Source: Calvatia gigantea (Eukaryota; Basidiomycota; Agaricomycetes; Agaricales; Lycoperdaceae). Taken from it: 64,000 nt of DNA. The position numbers were made by a program, and so were the translations under genes. Positions within the stretch are counted from its first letter, which is position 1. Every line of letters begins with the position of its first letter. Below the pieces are notes generated by a model. That model searched no databases. It saw only the letters and a list, made by a program, of their open reading frames with translations, and was not told the DNA's origin. Positions 26,155 through 38,807 of this stretch are shown piece by piece. The stretch is taken from NCBI GenBank assembly GCA_025093985.1, contig JACAAK010000007.1:1550001-1614000 (forward strand). Reading direction: 5' to 3'.

Positions 26155-27199
26155 AAGAGAGCATGTGGGGACCTGTGAATTTTACATATTACAACGATCA
26201 TACTTTCGGACCGTTTACTCGTCATAAATGAAGTCGACCACGTACGAAGTTATTGGAAGAGGAAGGTATTGTTCTTGCTGCCTTGAGGTAATCGCAAACA
26301 CCCAGCCGAGATAGAAGCTCGAGGAGTTGTCCGTAGACAGTATTCACTGAAGGAACTTTTTTTGAATCGCGAGCTAGGTTCTCAAGTCAATTCCTGTTAA
26401 CTAGGTCACAATAGTTCCAGGTCCTTCCATATTAACGGGACGGAGGGCCTCGGCCCCCCCCCCCCCCACGAGTAATGCGCCTCAAGCCAGCTCAAGCCCT
26501 GGCAATTCTCGTCAGAATTGATATCTGTACAAGTCGCGATATAAAAATAGATCCCCTAGCTTATTTAGATCACAAATAGCTTGGAATCTGGCCTCGGTCA
26601 GTACCCCTTCGTGTTGTCAGGGTCTCCGGAACAGCAGAACAAGGATCTGTAGGCGAGGTGGAGGCGAGTTCGGTTACGAAAAATATATACAGTCGACTCT
26701 GTCATACGCCATAGCACTTTGTTCCTTCTTTGGGCAATGGGGCATGGCAAGGTATGGGTTATGTATGAGAAGGTTAAAAGCGCTTGAAAACCGGCTTCGC
26801 TGCCTGGAAATTATATGGCTTATGGCAGTGTATGGCTTATTACAACTCTTGGTTATAGCAGAGTTGACTGTAGATTAATGATCACGATGACAAGGGATAT
26901 GGACGTACGAGGACTTCGCATGATGACGGATGATACATGTATAATGAGAAATGTCCAATAGAGTACTGGAACTTGTGCTACTCGGCGAAAGTAAAATGCA
27001 AGATAATTCAAAGAGTGAATCGTTAACTGTATCCATGTGGCAGAAGACAAACAAGACTACATATGCAACAAGAGAGAGTAGTGACCGATAGTAAAACACA
27101 TTGCAAATTCAATTGATCGGGTGCATGGTCAGAAAAAGATGAATGACGAGAACTCTACCGAGTTCACAACAGCTATAGATGTAACAACTTACAGGTGGG
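26155..27199. other. 1-kb intergenic region with a 14-C run
   Basis: Convergent 3' flanks of the amidohydrolase and RAX1 genes. Contains a homopolymer of 14 cytosines (26454-26467) and AT-rich short frames. No gene recognised. Confidence 0.5.
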
Positions 27200-29173
27200 T
27201 CACCGGAGGGGAGCGGCCAGCAACGCAGCACACACGATCCATGAAACTACAAAGGCAAGAGCAGAGCTCCGAACGACAATTTCCCACTGTCCTCTCACGA
27301 TGACCGGGCTCAGTACTTTGGTGAGGGGAACAGCGAATGCTGGCACAGCATTTATAAGCCTCTTCCGCTTCTTCACCCGTCCCTCTGTTATCTCCGAATC
27401 TACTGTCGCATAGGTCGTGATGCTGAGGGTTGACTTGGATGTGGAAATTGGGCGTGAACGCGACCTCTGGGTGGACGATTTCGTGGAAGGGAGGTAGGGC
27501 GGTGCACCTCCTAGAAATACAGGACCAGGGACCGTCCGTGGTGCCAGGATTGGGACCCCACTTTTTCAGACTGCAACGTGTCTGGACGCGGTCAACGAAG
27601 TCCAAGAACCATTGCCATCTCCTTGGCCTCTCGGTGTCCCAATCCAACGATGCTCGCTCGACATCCTGTTCCGGGCCTCGGTTAGGGGGGTTATGGTTCC
27701 AGGGTGCTTCAGGCTCAGTCACCTCACCCCCCTCTGACTCAGGTTTTTTCTGTTTAATGGGAGGCGGCAGGCCGTCAAAATCAAACTCGGCCAGAGGTTG
27801 TCTACGAGCAGCTTCGTGGCTTAGCTTTTCCAGATCTTCCATTGCACGAAGGCGGTACCACCGAGCGTTCATTGATAGGATTTCTTCGCTGTCCCAGTAA
27901 CCAGATATATCAGTTGTCGAGGGAGAGCAGAAAGGGGCGATGAAGGTGGCTGTTGACGTGAATGAATCAGGTGAACTAGGCTTCTGATTCCATCTTCCTT
28001 TCTTGCTCTCGTTGTAGCTCCTGCTGCCGCAGCCATTCCGCATCGTTTTCTGGATTGAAATACTCCAGTAAGATAGGACATGTTGAGGGCCCTTCGATGG
28101 GATTTGACTCGAAATAGGCTGGTGCCAAGGGGAAGGACTGAACATCGCGGGGGTAAAGAGAAAGTGTGGTATCCGAAAACTCTGATACAGAGACAGGAGA
28201 TCCAGGCCGCTTCTGGCGATGGCGGTGTGACCGGCCGTAGACTGCTGTCGGGGTTGGGGGGAGAGAAATAGGTTGGGGGAAACGAGGGCGAGAATCCGAC
28301 TTGCGCGACGGAGGAGCGGGCCTTGCGAGCTCGAATTTGCGAAGTTGTCTAAGATCACCGAAGATGTAGACGCCCAGACAAACGCCATGAAGCGCGGCAA
28401 AAAAAACAGATAAACCAAGCCACATGCCTGGGAGCGCCGTAAGTCGGAGCCAACGGCGCTCATTAGTCACAAAGTTGGCGATGGTAGGCGGGAGGAAGCC
28501 GATTAGGGTAATAATAATGCCGGCAATGATACCACAGAGCACCCGACTATTGCCAACGTTGCTCATCTGGCCTTGGATGAATCTCCGAAGGCTTTGCTCC
28601 AACATCCGCCGAGTCTCCTCTTCAGCCTGTTGAAAAAGGGATGGGTCCGGGTGGGCGTCTCGATCAGACCCTTGAAAGGGAGCGAGAAGGGAGGAAGGGA
28701 GGTTGAGTTCGTAATTGGCGTTTGGAGTGAAAAAGGTTTGCCGTGCGCGAGAATAAAAGGTGGCAAGACGAGATGCAGCAGTGGAAGCAAAAACGGCGTC
28801 TTTGGGTGAATTGCGCTGCCTCTGCCACTCAGCATAGCGAGCACGGTATTCCTGGAGCCAGAGGATAAAGTAGCTAGATATAGGCCGATCGGTTATTGAG
28901 ATTAGATATTAATAGTCAAGCAAGTGGGGATACGTACAGATTCTCTGGACACATCTCCACGTACAACAACCATTCCTCAAAATCTTTCAAACCCAAGGGC
29001 GGGAGGTGCTTTCTGCTAAGGACATCATCCAGACGGACATCGAAGAGTGGCGTGACGCCGAAGGAGCGGACCTTGCCGATGGCGGGTGGGGGGTTGCAGA
29101 GGCGGAAGGGGAGGGTGAGGATGGACTTGAAGGTCGGCTTGACGGTGGACGGTTGGGTTTGGGCAGCAGCCAT
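27200..29173 (-). CDS. Rax1-type RGS-domain membrane protein with an internal frame break
   Basis: RGS-fold protein with C-terminal membrane segments; Rax1 acts in polarity and bud-site marking, and related proteins modulate G-protein signalling. Start MAAAQTQPSTVKP at 29173. Exon 1 has LPPLGLKDFEEWLLYVEMCP; a 64-nt intron (28937-28874) leads to YFILWLQEYRARYAEW. Then HPDPSLFQQAEEETRRMLEQ, membrane segments VLCGIIAGIIITLIGFLP and MWLGLSVFFAALHGVCLGVY, and a disordered region. Frame 1 stops at 27976 (MESEA-stop), while the family-like continuation SSPDSFTSTATF, FDFDGLPP and DFVDRVQTRCSLKKW is one frame away. A 46-nt intron (27556-27511) then gives INAVPAFAVPLTKVLSPV, RGQWEIVVRSS and a last membrane helix ending APLR. 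The joined gene is conserved in layout, but the break truncates it unless it is a sequence error. Confidence 0.8.
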
Positions 29174-31786
29174 CGGTCTCGCCCCAAGATTTCCAGGAGG
29201 GTCCCTTAAGTAGTTCTCTCCATTAAGCCGGGAGGCACGTCGATTAACCTCTTTGTTCCCGCGGGCTTTGCGCGCCTCCACCAAAATAAAAGCATGAAAA
29301 ATGGAAGAACTGTCAAATATTAAGTTAATCTGTAATAGACATATCCTGCCTAACGTCGCAGGGGATTGGTTCAATCCAATCGTGAGTAAAACGCTCCTCC
29401 TTCCCCTCACTGTCTCCAAATTGCTTTTCCCACTTATTTCCTCCTCCAGTCAGTTTTGGACGCCCCCAGCTGCCTTGAGGGTCAGGGATGCAGCTGACGA
29501 CCAATCGCATCGCGGCTTCCCTGTCCCCCATTTTTGGGGAAGCACGCCTCATTTACCACGCACCAATATTTTCAATAGACATCATCCAATCACATTCAAC
29601 AATATCAACTTCCCGACTTCCAAGCCACCCGTCAATCCCTTTTTGGTCACTCGCAACACACAACTTCCGGAAAACATATCAGGCTTGAGTTGGACACGGT
29701 AGTGACGATTTTATCGCGTGAAGGCGCCCGATCACAACATATGCCTTGGAGCACCTGAGGGCTTCTTCCAGCGTCTACAAGAATTAGAAGGAACCCTCAC
29801 ACGTGCTGTGAGGCAATCAGTGGAAAAAACAAAAGGAAAACATTGAACCTGACATGGGTGGACACGTGCGGATACCCGAACCCTTACACAGCAACACCCT
29901 AGATAATGGAAAGGCCTAGAACCTCCCCTGCGCCAGTGCAAATTTTTTTAATCCAATGTGGAGGTCAGTTGCCAACACTGATCCGTTTGCCATGAGGAGA
30001 CTTGGTTTCCAGGAAGCTTAGAGACGTGCCGTTGAGGGACGTGCGCAGGAGCTAGAAGCCCCCAGAATATGTCGAGATGTAATTTCTCGGTGGCTTTGTT
30101 CGGAAGCACTTTGTTTAGAGTTATAGGGTAAAATTGAATGAACCTAGCCGGGGCGCCAATCAGGAACTCACGTGGTAAACGAAACGTTTGAACGGGCACA
30201 AAAACATCGGTATCGTTTTCTGGACGGACACTTCCAGAGTTTTCCTGCTGGATCAGTGGATATTGCCAACGAGTGCTGCAGGCATTTGGTTTCCTCACCC
30301 AGGGCGCATCGCTGTCTTCATCAGCAGATATTACTAACCATGACAAAGGATCGGGAAACTGGCCTAATGTTCAACGGTACTCAAGACACGACCAGCCCGT
30401 ATCCCTCACTTGGCCTTTTGACCCGTCTCGTTGGTTCCTGGAAGCCAAAGGCCAGTAAAAGTAACGGTAACGGTGGTTACAGTTGAACGGATAGCTCCCG
30501 CAACAAGTTGAGTAAGTATTTGCTCTCCTTCAGTTAACATTGATTTTGTGCCGCCGCCAAGTAGTAAGCTGGGAGAGGCACTTCCGCCGACATGTCCAAT
30601 CTAGTCCAATCCCATAGGATTCGCGATGATCGTGCATATACACTCTCCTCTTTGATCCCCTGTTTCTATGTGGATGTGGCTTGGCGGTCAAGGGACAGTG
30701 AAACAGAGGCGACAGACGACATTCGGGTGCAGAGGCGGGGGAGCTCTTGAGCGAGACATTTATTGCAAGACAGTAAGAGCAAAACCACTGTGTGGGTCTG
30801 GGTTTCCCCGTCCTGGCAAACGTTAATGGTGACTACGGCGGGTTTCCAGCTCAAGAGAGAACTTCAGGATGACGGCGACCGGTGGGTGTGAACCGAGTGT
30901 GAACTAACAGTGAGATGCGCTTCGGGGAGATCTGACTGGAGTCAGGGATAAGGACTGCAGCCGGCGAGAGATTGTAGCCCCACAAATGTCAGGACTGCCC
31001 TGGGGCCGAGACTAAGTTGCAAGGTCAAATTTTCTAATTTCTCCGCGCGAACTGAAGGGAGTGAAGCTGCGAACCACGTGGTGACATCTGTTGTCTCCTT
31101 GTTGGGGTTCCGGAACATGATCTCATACCGATCTTGCGGGGGGTTGTGACGGCCAAGTGGTAGGCCCTCCGAGGGGTGGAGGCCCTCACAGAAATCCAAC
31201 AGCTCTACATTCCAACTTCCTAATGACTTCCACTTCACTGGGTCTAGCATGTTGCCTTGTAGCTTTGCGGTTTGTGTTGCTGAGGTGCTTTTCTGAAGAC
31301 GGAGGTCGGGGTTACTTGGTCGTGGGGAATAAGGACCCGTCATGACCCCGCAGTTCAATAGTTCACACAACCCTTGAGGGTGGAGGGGATATGAGAAGGG
31401 AGATGGAATCACAAAGGGATGTGTGAGCCTGAGCCATCGATTAAAGGGTAAGAACGAAACCTTTTTTCAAATAAAAAACAAAGTAATGGGAGAGCCGGCA
31501 GTGGAAGTGTCGAATAAAGATTCCTGAGCAATAACTATATGCGTGGACCCAGCGTTAAGATGGCCCAGTTGAAAGCGGGACCGGCGCCAATCACGGTGCT
31601 TGCCCAAAATAATTCATGTCTGCCAGGAAACCACACACTATTAGTGTCCTTCGAGACATGGGTAAATATAAATATGTGCAATCGTACCATGGCTATAGTC
31701 ACACTCACAGTCTCACCTCGACTCGAGTTGCGACCTCTCGCCCGAAGATTACATCCACTGCTGTTAACCGTAACACAATTCCAGAC
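29174..31786. other. 2.6-kb stretch, no confident gene; two open frames on minus
   Basis: Includes the RAX1 promoter. Two minus-strand frames, 30942-31412 (156 codons, with CEGLHPSEGLPLGRHNPP and YEIMFRNPNKETTDVTTWF) and 29948-30346 (132 codons, with FIQFYPITLNKVLPNKATEK), have protein-like composition. They could be exons of one uncharacterised minus-strand gene, but I could not join them or recognise a family. Confidence 0.3.
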
Positions 31787-32507
31787 ATGTCAGGCTTTAA
31801 AGCGCTGATCGGGCAAGTGGCACCTTCATTTACGCTCAAGAACTATGATGGCGAAGATTACGAGGTCAAACCCGGAAAGACTGGCCTCCCATTGGTGATC
31901 TTCTTCTACCCCGAATCTGGTCGGTATCAATGCTTCTTGAAACAAACATGCGAAAAGTTCACTGGCAATAACCATTTAGGATCGTTTGGGTGCACACGAC
32001 AAGCCTGTCAATTCAGGGATGCAGTCGCTGGTGCGTCATTCTCTCGTATTAAGCGGCGGGCCGGGTTGAACCACCTTTGTTCACAGAGAAAGTGAATTTC
32101 TCTCCGGACAAGGTTCAGATCATTGGCATAAGCCCTGATCCTGTGGCGAAGCAGAAGGCTTTCGTTGAGAAGGAGAAGTTAACGGTAAACTTCCTCCTCG
32201 ACCGGACATGGTTATCAAGTTCTGAATATTTTGGTGACTTAACAGTATCCAGTGCTCAGTGACGACTTGAAGGAAGTGTTTGAATTATATGGTATTGGAA
32301 AGGGCATGTGGGGGTTGATACAGGTAGCCAGGGTGACCTTCGTAATTGACCGGGAGGGGACTGTGAAGTACGTCCGTTGTGAGAGCTACCCTCGGCACTT
32401 GCTAATAATTCACCGACAGAGATGCTCTCGAAGGCACAATGAACTATGGTGCTCATGCCAAATTCGTTGAGGACTGGTTGCGAAAGTTGAATGAGGGAAA
32501 AGCGTAG
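31787..32507 (+). CDS. Peroxiredoxin Q / BCP-type thiol peroxidase
   Basis: Thioredoxin-dependent peroxidase that reduces H2O2 and alkyl hydroperoxides (AhpC/TSA fold; fungal Dot5-like). Exons spell GQVAPSFTLKNYDGEDYEV, LPLVIFFYPESG, then after an intron SFGCTRQACQFRD with both the peroxidatic Cys (GCT) and the resolving Cys five residues on, as in PrxQ. Then VQIIGISPDPVAKQKAF, YPVLSDDLKEVFELYGIGKG, VTFVIDREGTVKDALEGTMN and HAKFVEDWLRKLNEGKA, with stop at 32505-32507. Four introns. The start MSGFKALIG at 31787 matches the usual short form. An in-frame upstream ATG (31616) would add a 57-residue basic, Ser/Thr-rich extension that could be a mitochondrial presequence. Confidence 0.9.
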
Positions 32508-33091
32508 GCAAAAGCCTGTGAGCTTCCCTAGTTTGCAGAAGAAGAAAGGGCGGAAGAATAGTTTCGACCTGTTTATTGTTATTTTGATTTCTTTCGCTGG
32601 GGTTATCCGGCTTTCGGCGGTTGCCCATGGCAGTCTCTGGGCCTGGCTAAGTGTCCTATAAGTGCCTTTCGTCTCGGCCTGTTTAGATTGCAGTCGAAGA
32701 AGACCACACCGGTACTCTCGGATAAGTCATGTGATTTTAGACCGGCAATCACGGTCCCGGTCAGCTCACATACCGGATCCAACAACAATCTTTGGATATA
32801 CTCCTCGGACTCGCAAGGTGCATGCTCTGCGTTTTGTACCGGCCTTGTCGCCAGTATATATACTCTCATTCAAAATCAGTCTCATACCTCCCTACACCCC
32901 CCGCCCTCCCGTCCACGAGATCTCAGCTTAGTGGACGTCCCGCCTTCAGATTAAACCCATCTTCACTCCCCTCTCGCAACAACGGACACCCAATTTCTAC
33001 GGCTTCTAGCGTCAGACCACGTTTTTGCTTAGCCTGTCCAACAACCTATCCTGGCGAACCACGCTATTTTTCATCTTCAAGCTCCCTAAAT
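32508..33091. other. Intergenic between peroxiredoxin and nitronate monooxygenase
   Basis: 0.58 kb with no recognised gene; contains the nitronate monooxygenase promoter. Confidence 0.5.
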
Positions 33092-34676
33092 ATGCCGATT
33101 GTGACACCAGTAAACAAGTTACTCGGGATCCGGGTGTGAGCGTTAACGCCAAACTACTTGTTTTTATGAAAAGGCTCAATTATACTTTAGACCTATTGTG
33201 CAAGGTGGCATGCAATGGTACAGGTGATTTGTTTTTGGCGAGGGTACTTTTTTTCATCTGTTTGTAGGGTTGGCGTGCCAAAACTTGCCGCTGCTGTGTC
33301 TGAAGCGGGAGGACTCGGTAAGTATGCTTTACAACTCTTCCCGTGGCTCGACTTGATGTGCATTTAGGTATTCTCACTGGATTAACCCAACCCTCACCCG
33401 ATGCTCTTCGCCAGGCTATTCGTGAGACTCGCGAGCTCACCTCGAAACCCTTCGGAGTCAACATCACCCTGTTGCCTAGTATTAACCCTCCTGACTACGC
33501 TGGTTACGCAAGGGCAGCCGTCGAGGAGGGCGTGAGGATTTTTGAAACTGCGGGGAATAATCGTAAGTATTGGCCTCCAGCCGCCTCAACTTATTTCCTC
33601 GTATGTTGGATTAATGGAGTATGATATGCAGCCGGTCCCCTCATCAAGTACTTCAAGGACAATAATTGTATCGTGGTCCACAAATGTACGACGATTCGGC
33701 ATGCAAAAGTAAGGACAATCTATACTCATTGGTTTTACTCGTTTAACGTTGCTATTAGACTGCCGAGAGACTCGGCGTAGATGTTCTAAGTATAGATGGT
33801 TTTGAATGTGAGCATGAATTATCTTCCACCCATATTAACGAACATTAAAACCATACCTACCTTTTCTCAGGCGCTGGTCATCCCGGAGAAGATGACATTG
33901 GTGGACTTGTCCTGGTGCGTGGCTATCAGCCTCTTGAAGACGCATCAACAATCTTAAACAAATAAACCTCCAGCTTGCACGCGCTGCTCAAGAAATGAAG
34001 ATTCCTTATATTGCCTCAGGGGGTATCGCTGATGGGCGCGGTTTTGCTGCTTGCCTAGCGTTAGGTGCTGCTGTAAGTGACAGTTTCGGGTGCTGGAATT
34101 ACGCATCTTAACATCTATCATAGGGCATTAACATGGGTAAGTTACCTTATCACTGTGCTTGAAGCTTAAAGGCTGTGGATCTCACGCGGTCAACCACAAT
34201 TCATAAAAGGAACGCGTTTCATGTGCACGGTAGAGAGGTGCGTGGGTAATATTCGCTAGTGGACTTGAATTGAAGAAAGAACCTCCAGCCCTATTCATCA
34301 GAACATCAAAGACAAAATAGTCGCTTCAACCGAGCGTGATACAACTCACATCTTCAGGACATTCCGTAATACTTCTCGTGTATATAAGAATAAGGTTGCT
34401 GTGGAGGTCGTGGAGATTGAAAGGCGACCTGGAGGTGCGAAGTTCGAGGATGTGAAGGACCTGGTTGCTGGGAGCCGTGGACGAAAAGTTTATGAGCTTG
34501 GAGATCCTGACTATGGCGTTTGGACAGTAAGCATTGCTGTCGGGCTGATCAACGATATTCCCACGTGTGAGGAGCTTGTGAGAAGGTTGGAAAGGGAGGT
34601 TGAGGATGTTCTTGGTGGGCTCGCGTCTATCGTTGGTGTTCAACAACAATGCCCTGTGTCTAAGGCCAAGTTGTAA
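33092..34676 (+). CDS. Nitronate monooxygenase (2-nitropropane dioxygenase type)
   Basis: FMN-dependent TIM-barrel enzyme that oxidises nitronates to carbonyls and nitrite, a detoxification role. Start MPIVTPVNKLLGIR at 33092. It is split by about nine short introns. A small second exon reads PIVQGGMQW and is joined by donors GTGAGC and GTACAG. It continues VGVPKLAAAVSEAGGL, GILTGLTQPSPDAL, PFGVNITLLPSINPPDY, FETAGNN-PGPLIKYFKDN, VVHKCTTIRHAK, DGFE-CAGHPGEDDIGG, IPYIASGGIADGRGFAACLA (flavin phosphate-binding), GINMGTRFMCTVES and PIHQNIKDKIVAS. The C-terminus has VGLINDIPTCEELVRRLERE. Stop at 34674-34676. All traced splices keep frame. Confidence 0.92.
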
Positions 34677-35328
34677 CACTGATGTGTATGTATTGATACC
34701 ATAAACATAATATTTTAACAGTGTTTTAAGACACTGTCCTTGGGGGTGCCATAGTCTCACGGCCGGTTGTAATTCCCAGCACTTGCCTTCGATGACCGGC
34801 GTCGGTTTGATGCATTGATGTGCGATGGATGGATGTAGGTAATGTTTATTTGTCCGTCATTGGGGTTCACACAACAACCTGGAATGACAAGATATGCAAC
34901 GAGGTCCGGCGGTAGAGTTGGAACACCAATGAGCCACTGGATCAAGCTGTTTATCAAAACAAATTCAAGGGACATCCCTTCAGATGTGTTTGCACTTTCT
35001 GATGCTTCTAGCGCTAACACGCACCAACCTGCAGATTAATCAAAGTTGATGGTAGCGGAGCAATGTTGGGCGCGACTGGTCCCGTGATCGTGTTGTCGGA
35101 ACATGCTCAGACCGTGGGGGCCGGATGCCGAAAAAGCTAACAAAAATGGTAAAATATGGCCGTCTTGCTGCCATCTGTGGTATTTTTCCGGTGATGTCGG
35201 GAGGGGTGTTCCGGGTCTTGGCAAGATCATGAGGTTGGTTGAAGTTTCGACAGCGTTGACGCCGACTTTCATATTCTGTTCTGCCCCTTTTCCTGTTCTC
35301 GTGTCGTTCGTATTCTGGTAGCCTGGCT
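34677..35328. other. Intergenic upstream of MPS1
   Basis: 0.65 kb; a short palindrome CAGTGTTTTAAGACACTG lies at about 34719, just after the nitronate monooxygenase stop. Otherwise only short overlapping frames. Confidence 0.4.
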
Positions 35329-38300
35329 ATGGCCTCAGCAAGTCCATCAACTTCTCCTCCAAGAACACCAATTGATCTGCGCACCGCCACAGCGACAAAT
35401 GCTGCACGGAAAACTGCAACACCACCATCCGACGAGTCTTACATTGAGGACCTCTCCTTCGATTATGTCCTCGATGAACATGGAAATATACACAGGATAT
35501 CAAAGGGGTCCTCGAAGGCTTCTCCACAGGCGTATACACCACCCACACCACCAGACGATGTAATCGAACCAAAGGGAAACAAGAAACCGCCATCACCAAT
35601 CTCTCTCAATTCTCCGATTGTGCGCTCGTCACTGTCGCGTTCTGAAAGCGCGTATCCGGTTCTAGAATCCACATCAGGTCTCACATCGGAAAAATCAGAA
35701 CGGCCTCCCCGTTCTTTTAGCCGTGTAGCTTCCGGCCCTCTATCATCAACGGCACCATCACATACAGCTCCAACAGCAGCATCCGCCTCGAAATCCCGCA
35801 CCGTACCCCGCAGGATAACCCTAGACGAGACCTCTGAAAAGAATGAGGCAGTGGCGACTTCGTCCCGCTCCAGGCAGACCCTTGAATCCCACTCGCATCC
35901 GTACCATGACGATAAGGAAAACATCAGTGAATCCGACGAGAACCGGAATCAGATAACGGCCTCTGAAAAACGACGGCTGTCACCCCCGTTGGCTGTACGA
36001 CCATCTGCGCGTCCAGCCCTCCGCACGACGTACTCCTCCACAAGTGGCGCGAAAACATTGACAGACGTCCCACGTGCTGCACACGCACGTCAGATAGCGC
36101 CTGCCCCGAATCGTGCTGGGCGGATGCTTAAGTCAACATCTGCATCCGCGTCCAGACACTCCGCTTCTTCGCTCGATCGACATCATGAAACTGATACCAG
36201 TGAGAATGAGTATGTCCCAACGCCTACATCAGCACCAGGGAACTATGGGGAGAAAAATTCACCAACTGGGGCTACCCAGAGCGGTGCCGAGAGCGATATT
36301 GGTGAGGGTGGGGAGATCGACCCTCCGAACATCGCGGTTCCGTCTACCGCGTCCAGTATGTTTGGGAGGCAGAAGAGTCACTTGCTCCTGGGAGGTGCAG
36401 CAGTAGCAAGCTCGCTTAAACAATCGTCAAGTAATCGACCAAGGAGATCTGCAAGCCTCAGCGATGCGTTGGGTATGTCCTAGCCTGTGCTATCCGGCGT
36501 TGACAGTTGATGATAATTTTTTACTACAGCTCATGACGATTACCAACTCCAAGTACAACAACAATACATGAATGAGCACTCACGCCCCGGTACAAGCTTA
36601 GGTAGGTTCTCACTATTCCACTCCAAACCGAATATTTATCCACCATGATAGGTATGAACGCGATCCCTGAGAACCCAGACGGTGCGAGGCGCACCGTAAC
36701 GAGGGAGAAAGAACAACAAGCGGAAATTTTGAGTGATTGCGAAAGTGAGTTCAACAAGTCGCCCCAGGTCTTCAAGGCTAAGAGGGGACCGATAATATTC
36801 TCAGAATACATCCGTGAACATGAACCCGAACACCGAGACAATGAGCCTCAGCCCCGTCAATCGCCTTCACCGACTCATGTAAACGTTCACCAAGCCCGTC
36901 TAGCTCATGGCCATCGGCGGCAGGACTCAGATACCCTCAGAAGCGTAGTACCGCCAAGCACGGGATCCCCTACCGTCGTTGACCCTCTATCTCGAGTACC
37001 CTCAAAATCTGGCCAAGGACGTGTCTCCCCATCCTCTGTGCGGACCTCTCAAGACAGAGTCTCGCCACCTTCCTCTCGACTCCAGGTTCGCGTTTCTCCG
37101 AAAGGTCGAGTCTCCCCATCAAGTGTCAAAAACCGCCTTTCCCCTCCCAGCAACCGACCTGGCCCACCTATGGGTAAAGACCATATGAGGCATCGTCGTA
37201 GTCCGACAGCCCCAGATCCTTCAACCGCGAGTGAGTTGGTAGGCGCGGGTGCCTCTCTAGCGTCATCTGGCAAGACTTGGGCAGCTGGCGAACGGGAAGA
37301 TGAATATCTCAGTGAGCGCGAACGAAGACCGCAGGCTCAGCCCGTAGCGCGACAATCACCTCCACCCCCAGCATATACGACACAGCCTATACCACCCGCG
37401 CCTGTAGCAGCCCCATCCCAATCCGGCCCTACCCAGGCCGCCGTTGGACATGCCCCTCCTCCCCCTCTTATGCAATCACCTCGACACATTGTAGTCAACA
37501 AAAAAGCCTATGCCCGGCTTGATATGATTGGGAAGGGGGGATCTTCACGCGTATTCCGAGTGATGAGCCACAATAATGAGCTGTACGCCATCAAGCGTGT
37601 CTCTTTGGATAGAACAGACAACGAGATGATGGCTGGCTATATGAACGAAATCGCGCTGCTCAAGCGGCTAGAGGGGAACAGTCGGATTATCCGACTCATT
37701 GATAGCGAAGTCCGCGCCGGACCTGGAGGGAGTAAAGGACATTTGTTGTTGGTTATGGAATGTGGTGAGATCGATCTAGCGAGGTTGTTACAGGATCAAA
37801 TGAAGCATCCTTTGAATATGGTTTGGGTGGCGTATTACTGGCAGCAGGTATAATGTTTTGCCAGGTGGATGGACCTGATGATTAACAGTCGTCCGCAGAT
37901 GCTGCAAGCAGTACATGTGATCCACGAAGAGAAGATTGTGCATTCTGACCTCAAACCTGCAAACTTTGTGCTTGTTCGTGGACAGCTCAAGTTGATTGAT
38001 TTTGGTATTGCGAACGCCATTGCGAATGATACTACCAATATTCAGAGGGATCATCAGGTACGCGTACATTGGCTCACCGTCCAACCATAATCTAATGTGC
38101 TCCTCAGGTCGGCACGATCAACTACATGAGCCCCGAGGCCATCGAACTTCCAGACGGCATGCGTCGCCTGAAGGTCGGAAGACCTTCTGACGTTTGGTCA
38201 TTGGGCGTTATCCTATATCAAATGGTCTATGGGCAGCCTCCTTTCCAGCACCTCCCCTTCATTCAAAAGATGAGGGCTATTCCCGACCATAATCATGTCA

Positions 38301-38807
38301 TCGAGTTCCCGGGATATTCCACTCCAACTATCCCTGCATCAAAGAGCCCAAACGGCGACCAACTATCGCCACCAACAAAGCTTGACCATCTCAAACAACG
38401 CGTGCGGAGTGATGTAATTGACAGCATGAAGAAATGTTTGACAAGAAATTCAAAAGAGCGGGCTACTATTCCCGAAATTCTTGAAAACAATTGGTTGTCA
38501 ATGAAAGAATGTGAGTTTCACCTCGCGACCCCCAGTAAACAGATAGAACCAACACAAACCACGCAGCTGAGTTAAATGCTCCTGTCAAACCCCAGCTGGC
38601 TGGCGATGAGACCATCATCAACCCTTATTATATGCGGCAACTGCTTCAGTACGGCATCAAACTTGGAGCTACGCAAGGCGAGACCATGGATCAAGAAGCT
38701 CTCTTGAGGGAGGCAGAGGTGCGTGAATATCTCATGAGTTAGGATTTCGATTGTGACGTATTCTCTCACAGCGCCTCGTCGCAGAGCTGAAGGCTCTCCA
38801 GCCCTGA
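35329..38807 (+). CDS. MPS1: Mps1/TTK-family spindle-checkpoint kinase
   Basis: Dual-specificity kinase acting at kinetochores in the spindle assembly checkpoint and at spindle-pole bodies. Start [11 protein letters not shown] at 35329. The N-terminal ~690 residues are disordered, Ser/Pro-rich and full of SP/TP sites, with a run of RVSPSS/RVSPPS repeats near 37020-37150. The kinase domain starts [20 protein letters not shown] (glycine loop), then YAIKRVSL (VAIK Lys), [14 protein letters not shown] (catalytic loop in the HSD form usual for Mps1), [13 protein letters not shown] (DFG), [40 protein letters not shown] and [13 protein letters not shown]. The C-terminal exons give [17 protein letters not shown] and end [10 protein letters not shown]. 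Introns at about 36473, 36600, 37849, 38056, 38508 and 38718. Confidence 0.95.

Noticed and set aside
26454..26467. 14-C run as a biological signal
   Set aside because: Homopolymer in intergenic DNA; length may be sequencing-dependent and nothing around it suggests function.
27189..28463. 424-codon minus frame as a separate gene
   Set aside because: Only its middle part carries the Rax1 continuation; the N-terminal part overlaps the membrane-helix frame of the same gene, and the C-terminal part crosses an intron.
29370..29395. GGTTCAATCC motif as a tRNA B-box
   Set aside because: No matching A-box, anticodon stem or acceptor stem could be folded around it.
35463..35924. 153-codon minus frame opposite MPS1
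   Set aside because: Antisense shadow of the Ser/Pro-rich MPS1 N-terminus.
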